From NCBI GenBank assembly GCA_030147505.1, contig JASBVG010000104.1, positions 81,080 through 145,079 of the forward strand: 64,000 nucleotides of DNA. Direction: 5' to 3'. This document shows positions 1 through 6,644 of the stretch, one piece after another. Position 1 is the stretch's first letter, and every line of letters begins with the position of its first letter. The notes beneath the pieces are model-generated. The model was given only the letters and a program-made list of their open reading frames with translations. It ran no database searches and had not been told where the DNA came from. Origin of the DNA: Tardiphaga sp. Lineage in GTDB: Bacteria; Pseudomonadota; Alphaproteobacteria; Rhizobiales; Xanthobacteraceae. The translations under genes were made by a program, and so were the position numbers.

Positions 1-159
1 GGGGCCTTTCTGGTCGTCATGATGCGCGCTGTTGAAAGGCGTATGGCGGTGACGGCGGGGTGGTACCGATATGCACCGTTGCAATATATAATTTATTTAA
101 ATATATATAACGTTAGTGTCGCCCTCTGCCGAAGGGGGTTTGATGATCGACTGCGATAG
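1..159 (+). CDS. Possible 3' tail of a truncated upstream gene (ABC permease-like)
   Basis: One frame is open from base 1 to a TAG at 157-159. Its first ~20 residues (including VMMRAVERRM and a Trp at residue 21) resemble the C-terminal tail of nitrate/sulfonate-type ABC permeases, which often end in an ERR..W motif. After that the frame runs into AT-rich sequence (about 75-115) and reads as unlikely protein (YIIYLNIYN). The 3' end of the gene may have been replaced by island DNA, or the resemblance may be chance. The start lies outside the window. Weak call. Confidence 0.25.
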   Translation, partial: GAFLVVMMRAVERRMAVTAGWYRYAPLQYIIYLNIYNVSVALCRRGFDDRLR

Positions 160-183
160 GCCGAAGTCCTTTGGCGGTAATAG

Positions 184-762
184 ATGGCGGAGGCAGTCTC
201 TTTTAATTGGATGAAGCCGGCATCATCGACAGTAGATAATCAGATGCAAGCGGAGTACCAACGCCCCCAAGAGCCGGACCCCGATTATGTCGGCGAGATG
301 GTGGTTAAGCCGCGGGAACAACCCGGGAGGCAGGTGCCTCAGGCAAGCCGTGGCGTCCTGCCCCATCAGCTGGACCTCAGTGTCACCCAGATCGCGGTGA
401 TGTGGATATTGCATCGAGGGATCGTATCCCTGCGACCGCTGCGTTCGCTGACTGAGGATATCGTAGCGTTCTATCCGATCGCGCTCGATGCAATACTGCA
501 GACGGAAACGATGCGTGAGGCGCGCAAATCCGATCTGCGTCTGATCTATTTCAAGGGATTGATCGTGGCCCACACACATCCAAAGTCGCAGATGATCGAA
601 GCCATCAGGCGCGCGGATGGTGTGTTGGAGCGCGCAGGTCTATCGAGCGAGGGGCAGGAATTATCTGCGTTGCGAGTAGCGGGAAATCCGTCATTCGAAG
701 ACCAGAAGACCTTGAATCATATCGCGGACGCGCTGGGGTACTCATCCAAGCCGTCACATTGA
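184..762 (+). CDS. Hypothetical protein, 192 aa
   Basis: Family not recognised. The N-terminal ~55 residues are polar and Pro/Gln-rich and look disordered. From about residue 60 the protein alternates hydrophobic and charged helices (QIAVMWILHRG, IVAFYPIALDAIL, SDLRLIYFKGLIVAHTH), consistent with a small soluble alpha-helical domain. No signal peptide or clear membrane segment is seen. The ATG at 184 has only a weak ribosome-binding site. It is 65 bp upstream of the acyltransferase in the same direction, so the two may be co-transcribed. AT-rich upstream sequence (75-115) could hold its promoter. Confidence 0.5.
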   Translation: MAEAVSFNWMKPASSTVDNQMQAEYQRPQEPDPDYVGEMVVKPREQPGRQVPQASRGVLPHQLDLSVTQIAVMWILHRGIVSLRPLRSLTEDIVAFYPIALDAILQTETMREARKSDLRLIYFKGLIVAHTHPKSQMIEAIRRADGVLERAGLSSEGQELSALRVAGNPSFEDQKTLNHIADALGYSSKPSH

Positions 763-827
763 ACTACGAATGCCTGTTGGACAACGCGGGGAACTAATCA
801 TCAGAACGTTACTGAGGAGTCATATGT

Positions 828-1385
828 ATGAACGCTCCCTTCACGAATGCCGGAAAACTGGCTGAAGAAAGAGAAGCCGATGAATGGCTGATGCGTGTCC
901 GGCGATATTTGCGCGTGCTGTCATTGCGCAAGAAACAACAGTTTAACCGCAGGGTATCCATCGGCGATCTGCTCAGCGAACGCGCGGACAACGCTGTGGC
1001 ATATGGCTTTGGCGAGGGGACGACAATGTACGACAATGTCCTCGTCATCGGGCAGGTGGAGGTTGGTTGCCACACCTGGATCGGCCCTGGATGTATTCTC
1101 GATGGTTCGGGCGGAAGCCTTCGGATCGGCGATCACTGTTCCATATCTGCCGGTGTTCAGATCTATACGCATCAAACGGTGCGACGATCGGTGTCCATGG
1201 GCGTGGCACCTATCGACTATGCGCCGACGACGATCGGAAATGGGGTCTATCTCGGGCCGAACGTCATCGTTCAGATGGGCATTTCAATTGGGGATTGCGT
1301 GGTCGTTGGTGCAAACTCCTTCGTAAATCGGGATATTTGCGCCGGACTGCGGGTATTCGGTACGCCAGCTCGCGTATTTGCCTAG
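828..1385 (+). CDS. Acyltransferase of the hexapeptide-repeat (left-handed beta-helix) family
   Basis: A 185-residue protein whose second half shows the hexapeptide signature of WbbJ/maltose-type O-acetyltransferases: IGPGCIL, LRIGDHCSISAGVQI, TTIGNGVYLGPNVIV, ISIGDCVVVGANSFV. The His in IYTHQT fits the catalytic-His loop of these CoA-dependent acetyltransferases, which act as cytosolic trimers. The N-terminal ~60 residues are a helical lead. The start at 828 is set by GAGGAG 9-14 bp upstream. The likely role is O-acetylation of a surface sugar or nucleotide sugar, in keeping with rfbC/rfbD 5 kb downstream. The acceptor cannot be told from sequence. Confidence 0.8.
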   Translation: MNAPFTNAGKLAEEREADEWLMRVRRYLRVLSLRKKQQFNRRVSIGDLLSERADNAVAYGFGEGTTMYDNVLVIGQVEVGCHTWIGPGCILDGSGGSLRIGDHCSISAGVQIYTHQTVRRSVSMGVAPIDYAPTTIGNGVYLGPNVIVQMGISIGDCVVVGANSFVNRDICAGLRVFGTPARVFA

Positions 1386-1499
1386 CTAATTTTTCGCGAC
1401 ACACCACCCCAGCATCTCCGATGATGATCATGAAGTCTCGATGTTATACGGGGAACGATTAATCTTGAGGATTACAGGATGAAGAAAAAGCGTTCGGCA

Positions 1500-1877
1500 T
1501 CAAGCGCGCTGTTGCCGCCCTTTTGCGCGCGCTTCTTCGCGAATCCGAAAGTCGTCGATCTTGCGACCAGATTTGATGGCGGCGACCAGCCAGCGCGGTT
1601 GCTTGCCGCGGCCGGACCAAGTCTCGGACGGAGTGGCGGGATTTCGATATTTGGGAAACACACGTGGATACTTACGCCGAACTTTGCCATGCGAGCCAAA
1701 GCCTTGCCCGGAGTCACCCTCAATGGCGCTGCGACCGCGGTTTAGGACGGCAAGCCGTTTTTCGAGTTCCTGCTTTTCCGATGTGATCCGAGCCGACAGG
1801 ATGCGGCTAATCTTTTCGTGAAGCGACCATAGGTCATCGACAGTCATGGATTCCAGATCGAGTTTCTTAATTGACAT
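1500..1877 (-). CDS. H-NS family nucleoid-associated protein (HvrA-like), copy 1
   Basis: Reading from ATG 1877 gives 125 residues with the H-NS layout: an N-terminal coiled-coil (LESMTVDDLWSLHEKISRIL to LEKRLAVLNRG, about residues 5-50), a charged linker, and the C-terminal DNA-binding core RRKYPRVFPKYRNP-TWSGRGKQPRWL (about 68-102). That core is the hallmark AT-rich minor-groove binder of alphaproteobacterial H-NS proteins. The open frame extends upstream to 2000, but the homologous part begins at MSIKKLDL, so the shorter start was chosen. Divergent from a paralogue at 2367. Likely silences horizontally acquired AT-rich DNA such as its own surroundings. Confidence 0.85.
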   Translation of the reverse strand: MSIKKLDLESMTVDDLWSLHEKISRILSARITSEKQELEKRLAVLNRGRSAIEGDSGQGFGSHGKVRRKYPRVFPKYRNPATPSETWSGRGKQPRWLVAAIKSGRKIDDFRIREEARAKGRQQRA

Positions 1878-2192
1878 CCGGTTCGCCCTAACAAGGTCTG
1901 TAGAAAATGTCATACTCCGTATACCGGTTCCCGAATAAGGCTTATTGACGAGTCTAACAAGACCAAATCGACAAATAATCAACAAGTGAAGTTGAAACAT
2001 AAACCCGGATAAAGCTAAGGTGTTGTGTTAAAAAGATTTTTTATGAAGTTTAGCGTCCGCCAGCGGATGTGTATAAATAATATGGCGTAGTTGCGCCCGC
2101 GCTCTGGCCTTACATTGAGCGCACCGACAGTGGCGGGCCGCAGCGGGGCTGCTGGCATCGTCTCTTAAAACGGATCGCCCGTTGTCTATTTT

Positions 2193-2217
2193 AATATTAA
2201 ATTAAGAATTTAATATT
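2193..2217. repeat. AT-rich inverted repeat, 11-bp arms
   Basis: AATATTAAATT (2193-2203), spacer AAG, AATTTAATATT (2207-2217): the arms are perfectly complementary. All A/T, 150 bp upstream of the chosen start of the second H-NS gene. Candidate nucleation site for H-NS-type proteins, or part of the promoter. Confidence 0.6.
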
Positions 2218-2235
2218 GTAGATTTATATAGATAA

Positions 2236-2249
2236 ATCGTGCGCACGAT
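2236..2249. promoter_or_regulatory. Perfect 14-bp palindrome, candidate operator
   Basis: ATCGTGCGCACGAT equals its own reverse complement. It is a GC-cored site in otherwise A/T sequence, just upstream of the second H-NS gene, so a dedicated dimeric regulator is plausible. No regulator is identified. Confidence 0.45.
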
Positions 2250-2366
2250 GTTATTATAAGAGCTTATTTTGTGATCTGGTCATATTTTTGCGATTGCGTC
2301 CGAAAGGGGTCGCTCGTCGTCTCGAAGTCCGAGCTGATCAAATTCGAAAAGATATCGAGAACTTAT

Positions 2367-2753
2367 ATGCGCAAGCCGGACCTACCAGATTTGGAGGCCA
2401 TGCAGTTCGATGAGCTCTGGAGCATCCACGAGGAGCTCACGAAGATTCTTTCTGAGCGGATTCTTGAGGAAAAGCGCGAGCTGGAAAAGCGGCTTGCACA
2501 ACTGAATCAAGTCGAGCCTTCTGCGGCGGGGGCCCGCAGCGATGAGCTGCGGAAGCATCCGTCGCGCAGAAAATATCCAAAGGTGCTACCGAAATACTTT
2601 AACCCCTCCGCACCGAGCCAGACATGGTCAGGTCGAGGAAAGCAGCCTCGCTGGCTTGCCCTGGCGCTCGAAAGAGGGCACTCCCTTGAGGAGCTTAAAA
2701 TCAAGAAAGAGGACGATGACGAATTGGTGACGGACGAGCGGTCGTCATCCTGA
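2367..2753 (+). CDS. H-NS family nucleoid-associated protein (HvrA-like), copy 2
   Basis: From ATG 2367 the protein has 128 residues. It has an N-terminal coiled-coil (MQFDELWSIHEELTKIL, EEKRELEKRLAQLNQ) and the C-terminal H-NS DNA-binding core RRKYPKVLPKYFNP-TWSGRGKQPRWL, followed by an acidic tail (KKEDDDELVTDE). It is clearly a paralogue of the divergent protein at 1500-1877: the core segment TWSGRGKQPRWL is identical, the linker and tail differ. GAGA lies 6-9 bp upstream of ATG 2367. An in-frame start at 2271 would add 32 residues not typical of the family. The acidic tail is unlike the basic tail of copy 1 and could alter partner choice. Confidence 0.85.
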   Translation: MRKPDLPDLEAMQFDELWSIHEELTKILSERILEEKRELEKRLAQLNQVEPSAAGARSDELRKHPSRRKYPKVLPKYFNPSAPSQTWSGRGKQPRWLALALERGHSLEELKIKKEDDDELVTDERSSS

Positions 2754-2823
2754 CAGGGGCGACGTCTCAGGCAATCGTGTGGCGAACGATGACCGTGGTA
2801 TGGGACCTGTCGTTGCGCCACAC

Positions 2824-3117
2824 TCAAGAAGCGCGGCGCGAGCCGCCTCCATTGCGCGTAACAACATACTGCCAAACGTCACCATTGCCTCGCAAATCAG
2901 ATGTAAGTTGCCTGAGATTCCGATCTATCTCATCCATCCTGTTGATCAATTCGTCACACAGATCGATGCGTGCTTTGAAAGTGAGTCTGTCGTGCGGTTG
3001 CGCAACACTTGCGAATTCCGCTCTGGCATTTCGTAAACAGACAATCGATACCGCGATTTTTGACACTGCGATTTCTTCGGAAGGTGTTTTGCGGGTAGGC
3101 ATCTGTGGCGTCCCCAT
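2824..3117 (-). CDS. Small hypothetical protein, 97 aa
   Basis: Not recognised. The central part (ARIDLCDELINRMDEIDRNL) is strongly heptad-like and predicts a coiled-coil; the ends look disordered. No good ribosome-binding site precedes ATG 3117, and the opposite strand is also open, so this may not be a real gene. The helical central segment resembles in style (not clearly in sequence) the small ORFs at 7584-8235. Confidence 0.3.
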   Translation of the reverse strand: MGTPQMPTRKTPSEEIAVSKIAVSIVCLRNARAEFASVAQPHDRLTFKARIDLCDELINRMDEIDRNLRQLTSDLRGNGDVWQYVVTRNGGGSRRAS

Positions 3118-3436
3118 GTGAGTCTAATTGCTCGATCGATATTAGTTTGAATAGCTGGGCGACCTAGAGGTTCAACGCTATAAGGAGCGTCTGTGAGAAA
3201 AACCCCGATTGACGAGCATGTGATCGGCGGGCGATCACCGCATCGACGCGTAGAAATACTTACGCGATGAATTTAACCCCACCGCGAGTTTCGCTCGGTA
3301 ATGGGGTTATCTTCATCCCGGTCATTTGACACGGTACAGGGGCGGCGCTTGTACCTGAGCTGAGAGGCCATACCGCTCGCAGCGCTAAAGCGAATATCAG
3401 GAACTCTGCGTCGCAACGAGAAATAGGCTTAGCTAA
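3118..3436. other. 319-bp stretch without a gene; contains a strong hairpin
   Basis: No convincing ORF. The only structure seen is the hairpin at 3274-3309 (separate entry). Confidence 0.4.
3274..3309. terminator. Stem-loop, possible terminator or structured RNA
   Basis: TAACCCC (3274-3280) pairs with GGGGTTA (3303-3309), and inside it ACCG pairs with CGGT, around a small loop. It lies about 130 bp beyond the stop of the minus-strand mini-protein gene. Neither side has a good T-tract, so rho-independent termination is uncertain. Confidence 0.35.
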
Positions 3437-3700
3437 CTAGAAGAATTTACTGACTAGCTTTTCCAGCCATTCGAGTAGATCTCGATCGCGACCGTCGTTG
3501 TCTCGGCATGGCGGGTCGTTACGGCCATTGCTGTCACCGCCAGACTTCGCCACTGCCTCCGAGTTCAGCGACGTTGATAGCAGAACGGTCAGTACTGGCG
3601 GCGTCACCGCCGCGAATTTTCCGCATGCGGCCAGAAACTTGCGTCGATCTTCGTCGAACAACACTTTGTCTTCCAATCTGGGGTCGGTATCGGCGGACAT
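3437..3700 (-). CDS. Twin-arginine signal mini-protein, 87 aa, divergent from PqqD-HprK-like gene
   Basis: The first ~18 residues are acidic (MSADTDPRLEDKVLFDED). Then come R19-R20-K-F-L, a hydrophobic stretch to about residue 45, and A49-V50-A51, a typical signal peptidase site. That is the plan of a Tat signal peptide with a long acidic lead. The predicted mature part is only 36 residues: first Gly/Asn/Asp/Arg-rich with one Cys (SGGDSNGRNDPPCRDNDGRD), then an amphipathic end (LLEWLEKLVSKFF). AGGAA lies 8 bp before ATG 3700. The gene shares a 124-bp AT-rich promoter region with the PqqD-HprK-like gene. It could be an exported peptide or the substrate of the neighbouring enzymes, with the N-terminal half as leader; both are inference. 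Confidence 0.65.
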   Translation of the reverse strand: MSADTDPRLEDKVLFDEDRRKFLAACGKFAAVTPPVLTVLLSTSLNSEAVAKSGGDSNGRNDPPCRDNDGRDRDLLEWLEKLVSKFF

Positions 3701-3824
3701 GATTGCGTTCCTGGTTAATTAAATAATTTATTGCCATTAAATTTAAATCTTGTTATTAAATAAAGTCAAGTGCGGCTATTGGGCATCTCGCACCTGTGAT
3801 GACTTTTGCAGCGACCGGCATTCC
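3701..3824. promoter_or_regulatory. AT-rich divergent promoter region
   Basis: Between the two divergent starts (3700 minus, 3825 plus) the first ~70 bp are almost pure A/T with several TTAAAT/ATTTAA steps. It must carry promoters for both sides and is a plausible H-NS target. No -35/-10 pair is assigned. Confidence 0.4.
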
Positions 3825-4964
3825 ATGAACTTAACTACGCCTCCATCTTCTGAGTGGTTGCCCTGCGAGCTGCGACCGGCCGCCGGGACGTTGTTTGCCC
3901 TTATCGACCGATCACCGGTGCTATTTAATGAAGACACGCAGAAGCTGTTCGAACTGAACGATATCGCAGCCTTTATCTGGTGCACCTTGCATGACGGCAT
4001 GGCGTTGGAAACGATTGGCAATCAACTTGTTGCTCGCGGCTTCAGTTACATCGACGCACATGCGAGCGTCTGCGATGCGCTGGATCAATGGTTGCGCGCA
4101 GGCCTGCTGGTGCCGCATATCGACGAGGCTGTTTCTGCATTCAGCGCGATGGTCGGGCGGCACCATATTGAAATCAGGTCGTCGGATGCCGTGGTACTCG
4201 GTTTCCTCCGATCTCTCTTTATCACCACGTCGCTGCTCGATGGCCAGGTGGATGCGCGTTTTACCGTGTACCGGGTCAGAGATACGATCATCGTCGTGTG
4301 TGACGGCCGCAAGGCTTTCGATTGCTCCATTAGCACGCTTGCCCCGACTTTTCGCGCCTATGTGATTCAGCATCTCCTGCTTGCCGGCGACGGGCGGGAC
4401 GTGATCTTCCATGCTGCTGCGGTTACTTGGCGCGGAGACGGCATGTTGATCAGCGCATCGCCGGGCATGGGCAAAAGTACGCTAGCGATGCACATGCTCG
4501 ATGCTGGCTTCGGCTTTGCTACCGACGACGTCGTGCTGATCGCCCCCACCGGCGAGATCCGCGGCGTGTCGTTCGCGCCGACGATCAAATCCGGATCTTG
4601 GCCGCTCATCGGGAGTTTCCGGCCTGATGTCGGCGATGTTTCGATCCACGACCGGTTGGATGGTTGCGCAGTCCGCTATCTCGATGTCGGGCCGAGTTTC
4701 CATAATGGCCCTGTGCAGGTGAAATGGATCATTTTTCTCGAACGCGTGCCCGGCGGCAGCAAGCCGGCGCTGACTCCGCTGAGCGAACTTGACACTCTTC
4801 AGCAGATCGTCCGCGCTTCGTTCGCAAAGCATAGACGGCTGTCTAGCGACGGCTTCTGCATGTTGAAGAACATGGTGTCTCGGACGGTTGCCTTCGTACT
4901 CCATTATGGGGAGGCAGCAGATGCGGCCGGCAAACTGATTGAGCTGTGCAATGACGAAACCTAG
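3825..4964 (+). CDS. PqqD-like domain fused to HPr-kinase-like (HprK-related) ATPase
   Basis: 379 residues from ATG 3825; an upstream TTG at 3750 was rejected because it adds non-homologous sequence. Residues ~10-95 look like PqqD, the fold that serves as RiPP recognition element: ALIDRSPVLFNEDTQKLFELND-AAFIW and a closing helix ending in GLL. Residues ~195-370 look like the HprK-related kinases: Walker A SASPGMGKST with K217-S218, the acidic pair ATDDVV (D234, D235), and the SGSWPL segment. HprK-type kinases phosphorylate Ser/Thr of proteins or, in some lasso-peptide clusters, the peptide itself. The next gene overlaps it by 14 bp, so the two are translationally coupled. The substrate is unknown; the divergent mini-protein is the obvious candidate. 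Confidence 0.75.
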   Translation: MNLTTPPSSEWLPCELRPAAGTLFALIDRSPVLFNEDTQKLFELNDIAAFIWCTLHDGMALETIGNQLVARGFSYIDAHASVCDALDQWLRAGLLVPHIDEAVSAFSAMVGRHHIEIRSSDAVVLGFLRSLFITTSLLDGQVDARFTVYRVRDTIIVVCDGRKAFDCSISTLAPTFRAYVIQHLLLAGDGRDVIFHAAAVTWRGDGMLISASPGMGKSTLAMHMLDAGFGFATDDVVLIAPTGEIRGVSFAPTIKSGSWPLIGSFRPDVGDVSIHDRLDGCAVRYLDVGPSFHNGPVQVKWIIFLERVPGGSKPALTPLSELDTLQQIVRASFAKHRRLSSDGFCMLKNMVSRTVAFVLHYGEAADAAGKLIELCNDET

Positions 4965-6039
4965 TCGTGCTTTGTTGCCGCTTTGCGCATGTTTCCAAGG
5001 CATTGTTCCCCGGCGTGCCGACTGGACCGCGCTGCTTGCGCTCGCCAACCACACGTTGACGACGCCTTCTTTGATCGATTTCGTTAGATCGCAGCGCGCC
5101 GCGATCCCAAGCGAGGTTGCAGCTTATGTGGAAGAGATCCACAGACGCAACACGATCCGCAACGATCGCCTGATTGCGCAACTTGAAGAGACGGTGCTTG
5201 CGCTCAACGGAGCAGGCATCGTCCCGATCTTGGTCAAAGGTGCCGCTCTGCTCGCCACCTGTCCGTCGGCCGACCGCGCGCTGCGGCTGATGTCTGATCT
5301 CGATCTGGTCGTCCGTCCCGGTGAGATCGAAGCCGCGATGAGAAGATTGGCCGCGATCGGTTACTGTGTCGATTATGAGTCGGATCGACGATATGCGAAG
5401 TGGTATTCAGACTTGAAGCGCCCCGGGGATGTCGGGATGATAGATTTGCATGGGGCGCTTCCCGCAGCGGCTTTCCTTGACCAAACGGCGGAAGATTTGT
5501 GTTTCCAACTGCGGTTGGTCCAACTCGGTACGGCCAAGGCGCTCGTGCCATCCCCGGAACTACAGGCATTGGTATTCGTGATGCACGACCAGTTTCAGGA
5601 TTATGACTACTGGACGGGAAGCATCGACTTGCGGCATCTGCTGGATTTGAAGGCCTTGTTTGCAGCGCCGGGTGGTCTACGTCGTGACGTCCTGATGACG
5701 ATATCGTCCAGCACGCTGGCACGGAACGCCCTCGATGCGCAGCAGCTATTGCTCGCTCGGCTGCTCGGGGTAAAGTGGCCGGACGGTCGTCCGCAGCGCT
5801 TCATGTCAAGACTCCAAGTGTGGCGCCAGCTTCTTCAAGCGCGCCGTCCCAGTCTTCGCTCTCTGCTACTTCCGATCGGCTTGATCGATTTACGAAGTCA
5901 CCGTGCGCGGTCAGTTCGACGGGGAGGCGCATCAGACGCAGGGGCATTTCCACACGCGAGGAAGCGTTGGTTTCCAAGATTTGACAGCCTTGTGTTTCTA
6001 TTTGCGCTGTCACATCGATATCGCGCCGGAAAGCTCTGA
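4951..6039 (+). CDS. Uncharacterised nucleotidyltransferase family protein
   Basis: 362 residues from ATG 4951, overlapping the kinase-like gene. It shows the signature of the family often found beside HprK-like and PqqD proteins in peptide and polysaccharide clusters: ILVKGAALL (K96) and LMSDLDLVV (S115-D116-L-D118), the last being the metal-binding DxD of nucleotidyltransferases. The LHGALP segment near 175 is also typical. The last ~60 residues are Arg-rich (SHRARSVRRGG, HARKRW) and look less conserved; a sequencing shift or a degenerate tail is possible. It probably transfers a nucleotide to the same substrate the kinase handles (inference). Confidence 0.7.
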   Translation: MTKPSRALLPLCACFQGIVPRRADWTALLALANHTLTTPSLIDFVRSQRAAIPSEVAAYVEEIHRRNTIRNDRLIAQLEETVLALNGAGIVPILVKGAALLATCPSADRALRLMSDLDLVVRPGEIEAAMRRLAAIGYCVDYESDRRYAKWYSDLKRPGDVGMIDLHGALPAAAFLDQTAEDLCFQLRLVQLGTAKALVPSPELQALVFVMHDQFQDYDYWTGSIDLRHLLDLKALFAAPGGLRRDVLMTISSSTLARNALDAQQLLLARLLGVKWPDGRPQRFMSRLQVWRQLLQARRPSLRSLLLPIGLIDLRSHRARSVRRGGASDAGAFPHARKRWFPRFDSLVFLFALSHRYRAGKL

Positions 6040-6086
6040 CACGCAGGCCGCTATGTGATTGAACTGGAAGCGAGGCATTTTACTCA

Positions 6087-6644
6087 ATGCAAGTCCTCTC
6101 AACGGAGATCCGTGACGTTTTGATCATTGAGCCGAAAGTGCATGGTGATCGGCGTGGCTTCTTCCTCGAAGCGTTTCAGGCCGAGCGCTATGCTGCTGCC
6201 GGGCTTCGCCACCCTTTCGTTCAGGACAATCTATCTCGATCGGTGCGCGGAGTCCTTCGCGGGTTACACGTGCAGAACCCGCGACCGCAGGGAAAGCTGG
6301 TAACCGTGTTGCACGGAGAGGTGTTGGATGTCGCTGTTGACGTACGTTTCGGAAGTCCCACTTTTGGACGCCATGTAGCAACTCTTCTGACTGACGAAAA
6401 CCGCCGGCAGTTATGGGTGCCCCGTGGCTTCGCGCATGGCTTTCTAGTTCTGTCTGAAACAGCCGATTTTCTCTACAAGTGTGATGATTTCTATAGTCCC
6501 GAGAACGAAATGGTCATCGCGTGGGACGATCCAAATGTTGGTATCAACTGGGGAATCGATGTGCCGACTTTGTCAGCACGCGATGCAGCGGGCGTCCGGT
6601 TGAACGATGTTGCTTCCGATCTTCCCAAGTATGGATCGATTTGA
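6087..6644 (+). CDS. rfbC: dTDP-4-dehydrorhamnose 3,5-epimerase
   Basis: A 185-residue cupin enzyme converting dTDP-4-keto-6-deoxyglucose to dTDP-4-keto-L-rhamnose in the cytosol. Family motifs are present: HGDRRGFFLEAF near the N-terminus, the catalytic His in RGVLRGLHVQNP, GEVLDVAVDVR, VPRGFAHGF and the FLYKCDDFYSPENE segment with the active-site Tyr. Length is normal for RfbC. A GAGG lies ~11 bp before ATG 6087. It is coupled to rfbD by a TGATG overlap. rfbA and rfbB are not in the window. Confidence 0.95.
   Translation: MQVLSTEIRDVLIIEPKVHGDRRGFFLEAFQAERYAAAGLRHPFVQDNLSRSVRGVLRGLHVQNPRPQGKLVTVLHGEVLDVAVDVRFGSPTFGRHVATLLTDENRRQLWVPRGFAHGFLVLSETADFLYKCDDFYSPENEMVIAWDDPNVGINWGIDVPTLSARDAAGVRLNDVASDLPKYGSI

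Larger units (their letters stand above)
1878..2366. other. 489-bp divergent regulatory region between two H-NS genes
   Basis: No gene is supported here unless the second H-NS protein starts upstream of 2367 (an in-frame start exists at 2271). The stretch is AT-rich with runs of A/T at 2000-2050 and 2185-2265. It carries two palindromes, listed separately. H-NS autoregulation through curved AT-rich DNA is the natural reading but is inference. Confidence 0.5.

Noticed and set aside
2777..3121. 114-aa plus-strand frame opposite the 97-aa ORF
   Set aside because: No ribosome-binding site and a less protein-like sequence than the minus-strand frame, which itself is only weakly supported.
3437..6039. 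Lasso-peptide biosynthesis cluster
   Set aside because: PqqD-like, HprK-like and nucleotidyltransferase proteins fit, but no asparagine-synthase-like cyclase or transglutaminase-like protease is present, and the mini-protein has a Tat-type signal instead of a typical lasso leader.
5775..6039. Frameshift in the C-terminus of the nucleotidyltransferase gene
   Set aside because: The tail looks Arg-rich and odd, but no alternative frame offers a recognisably better continuation, so a real frameshift cannot be claimed.
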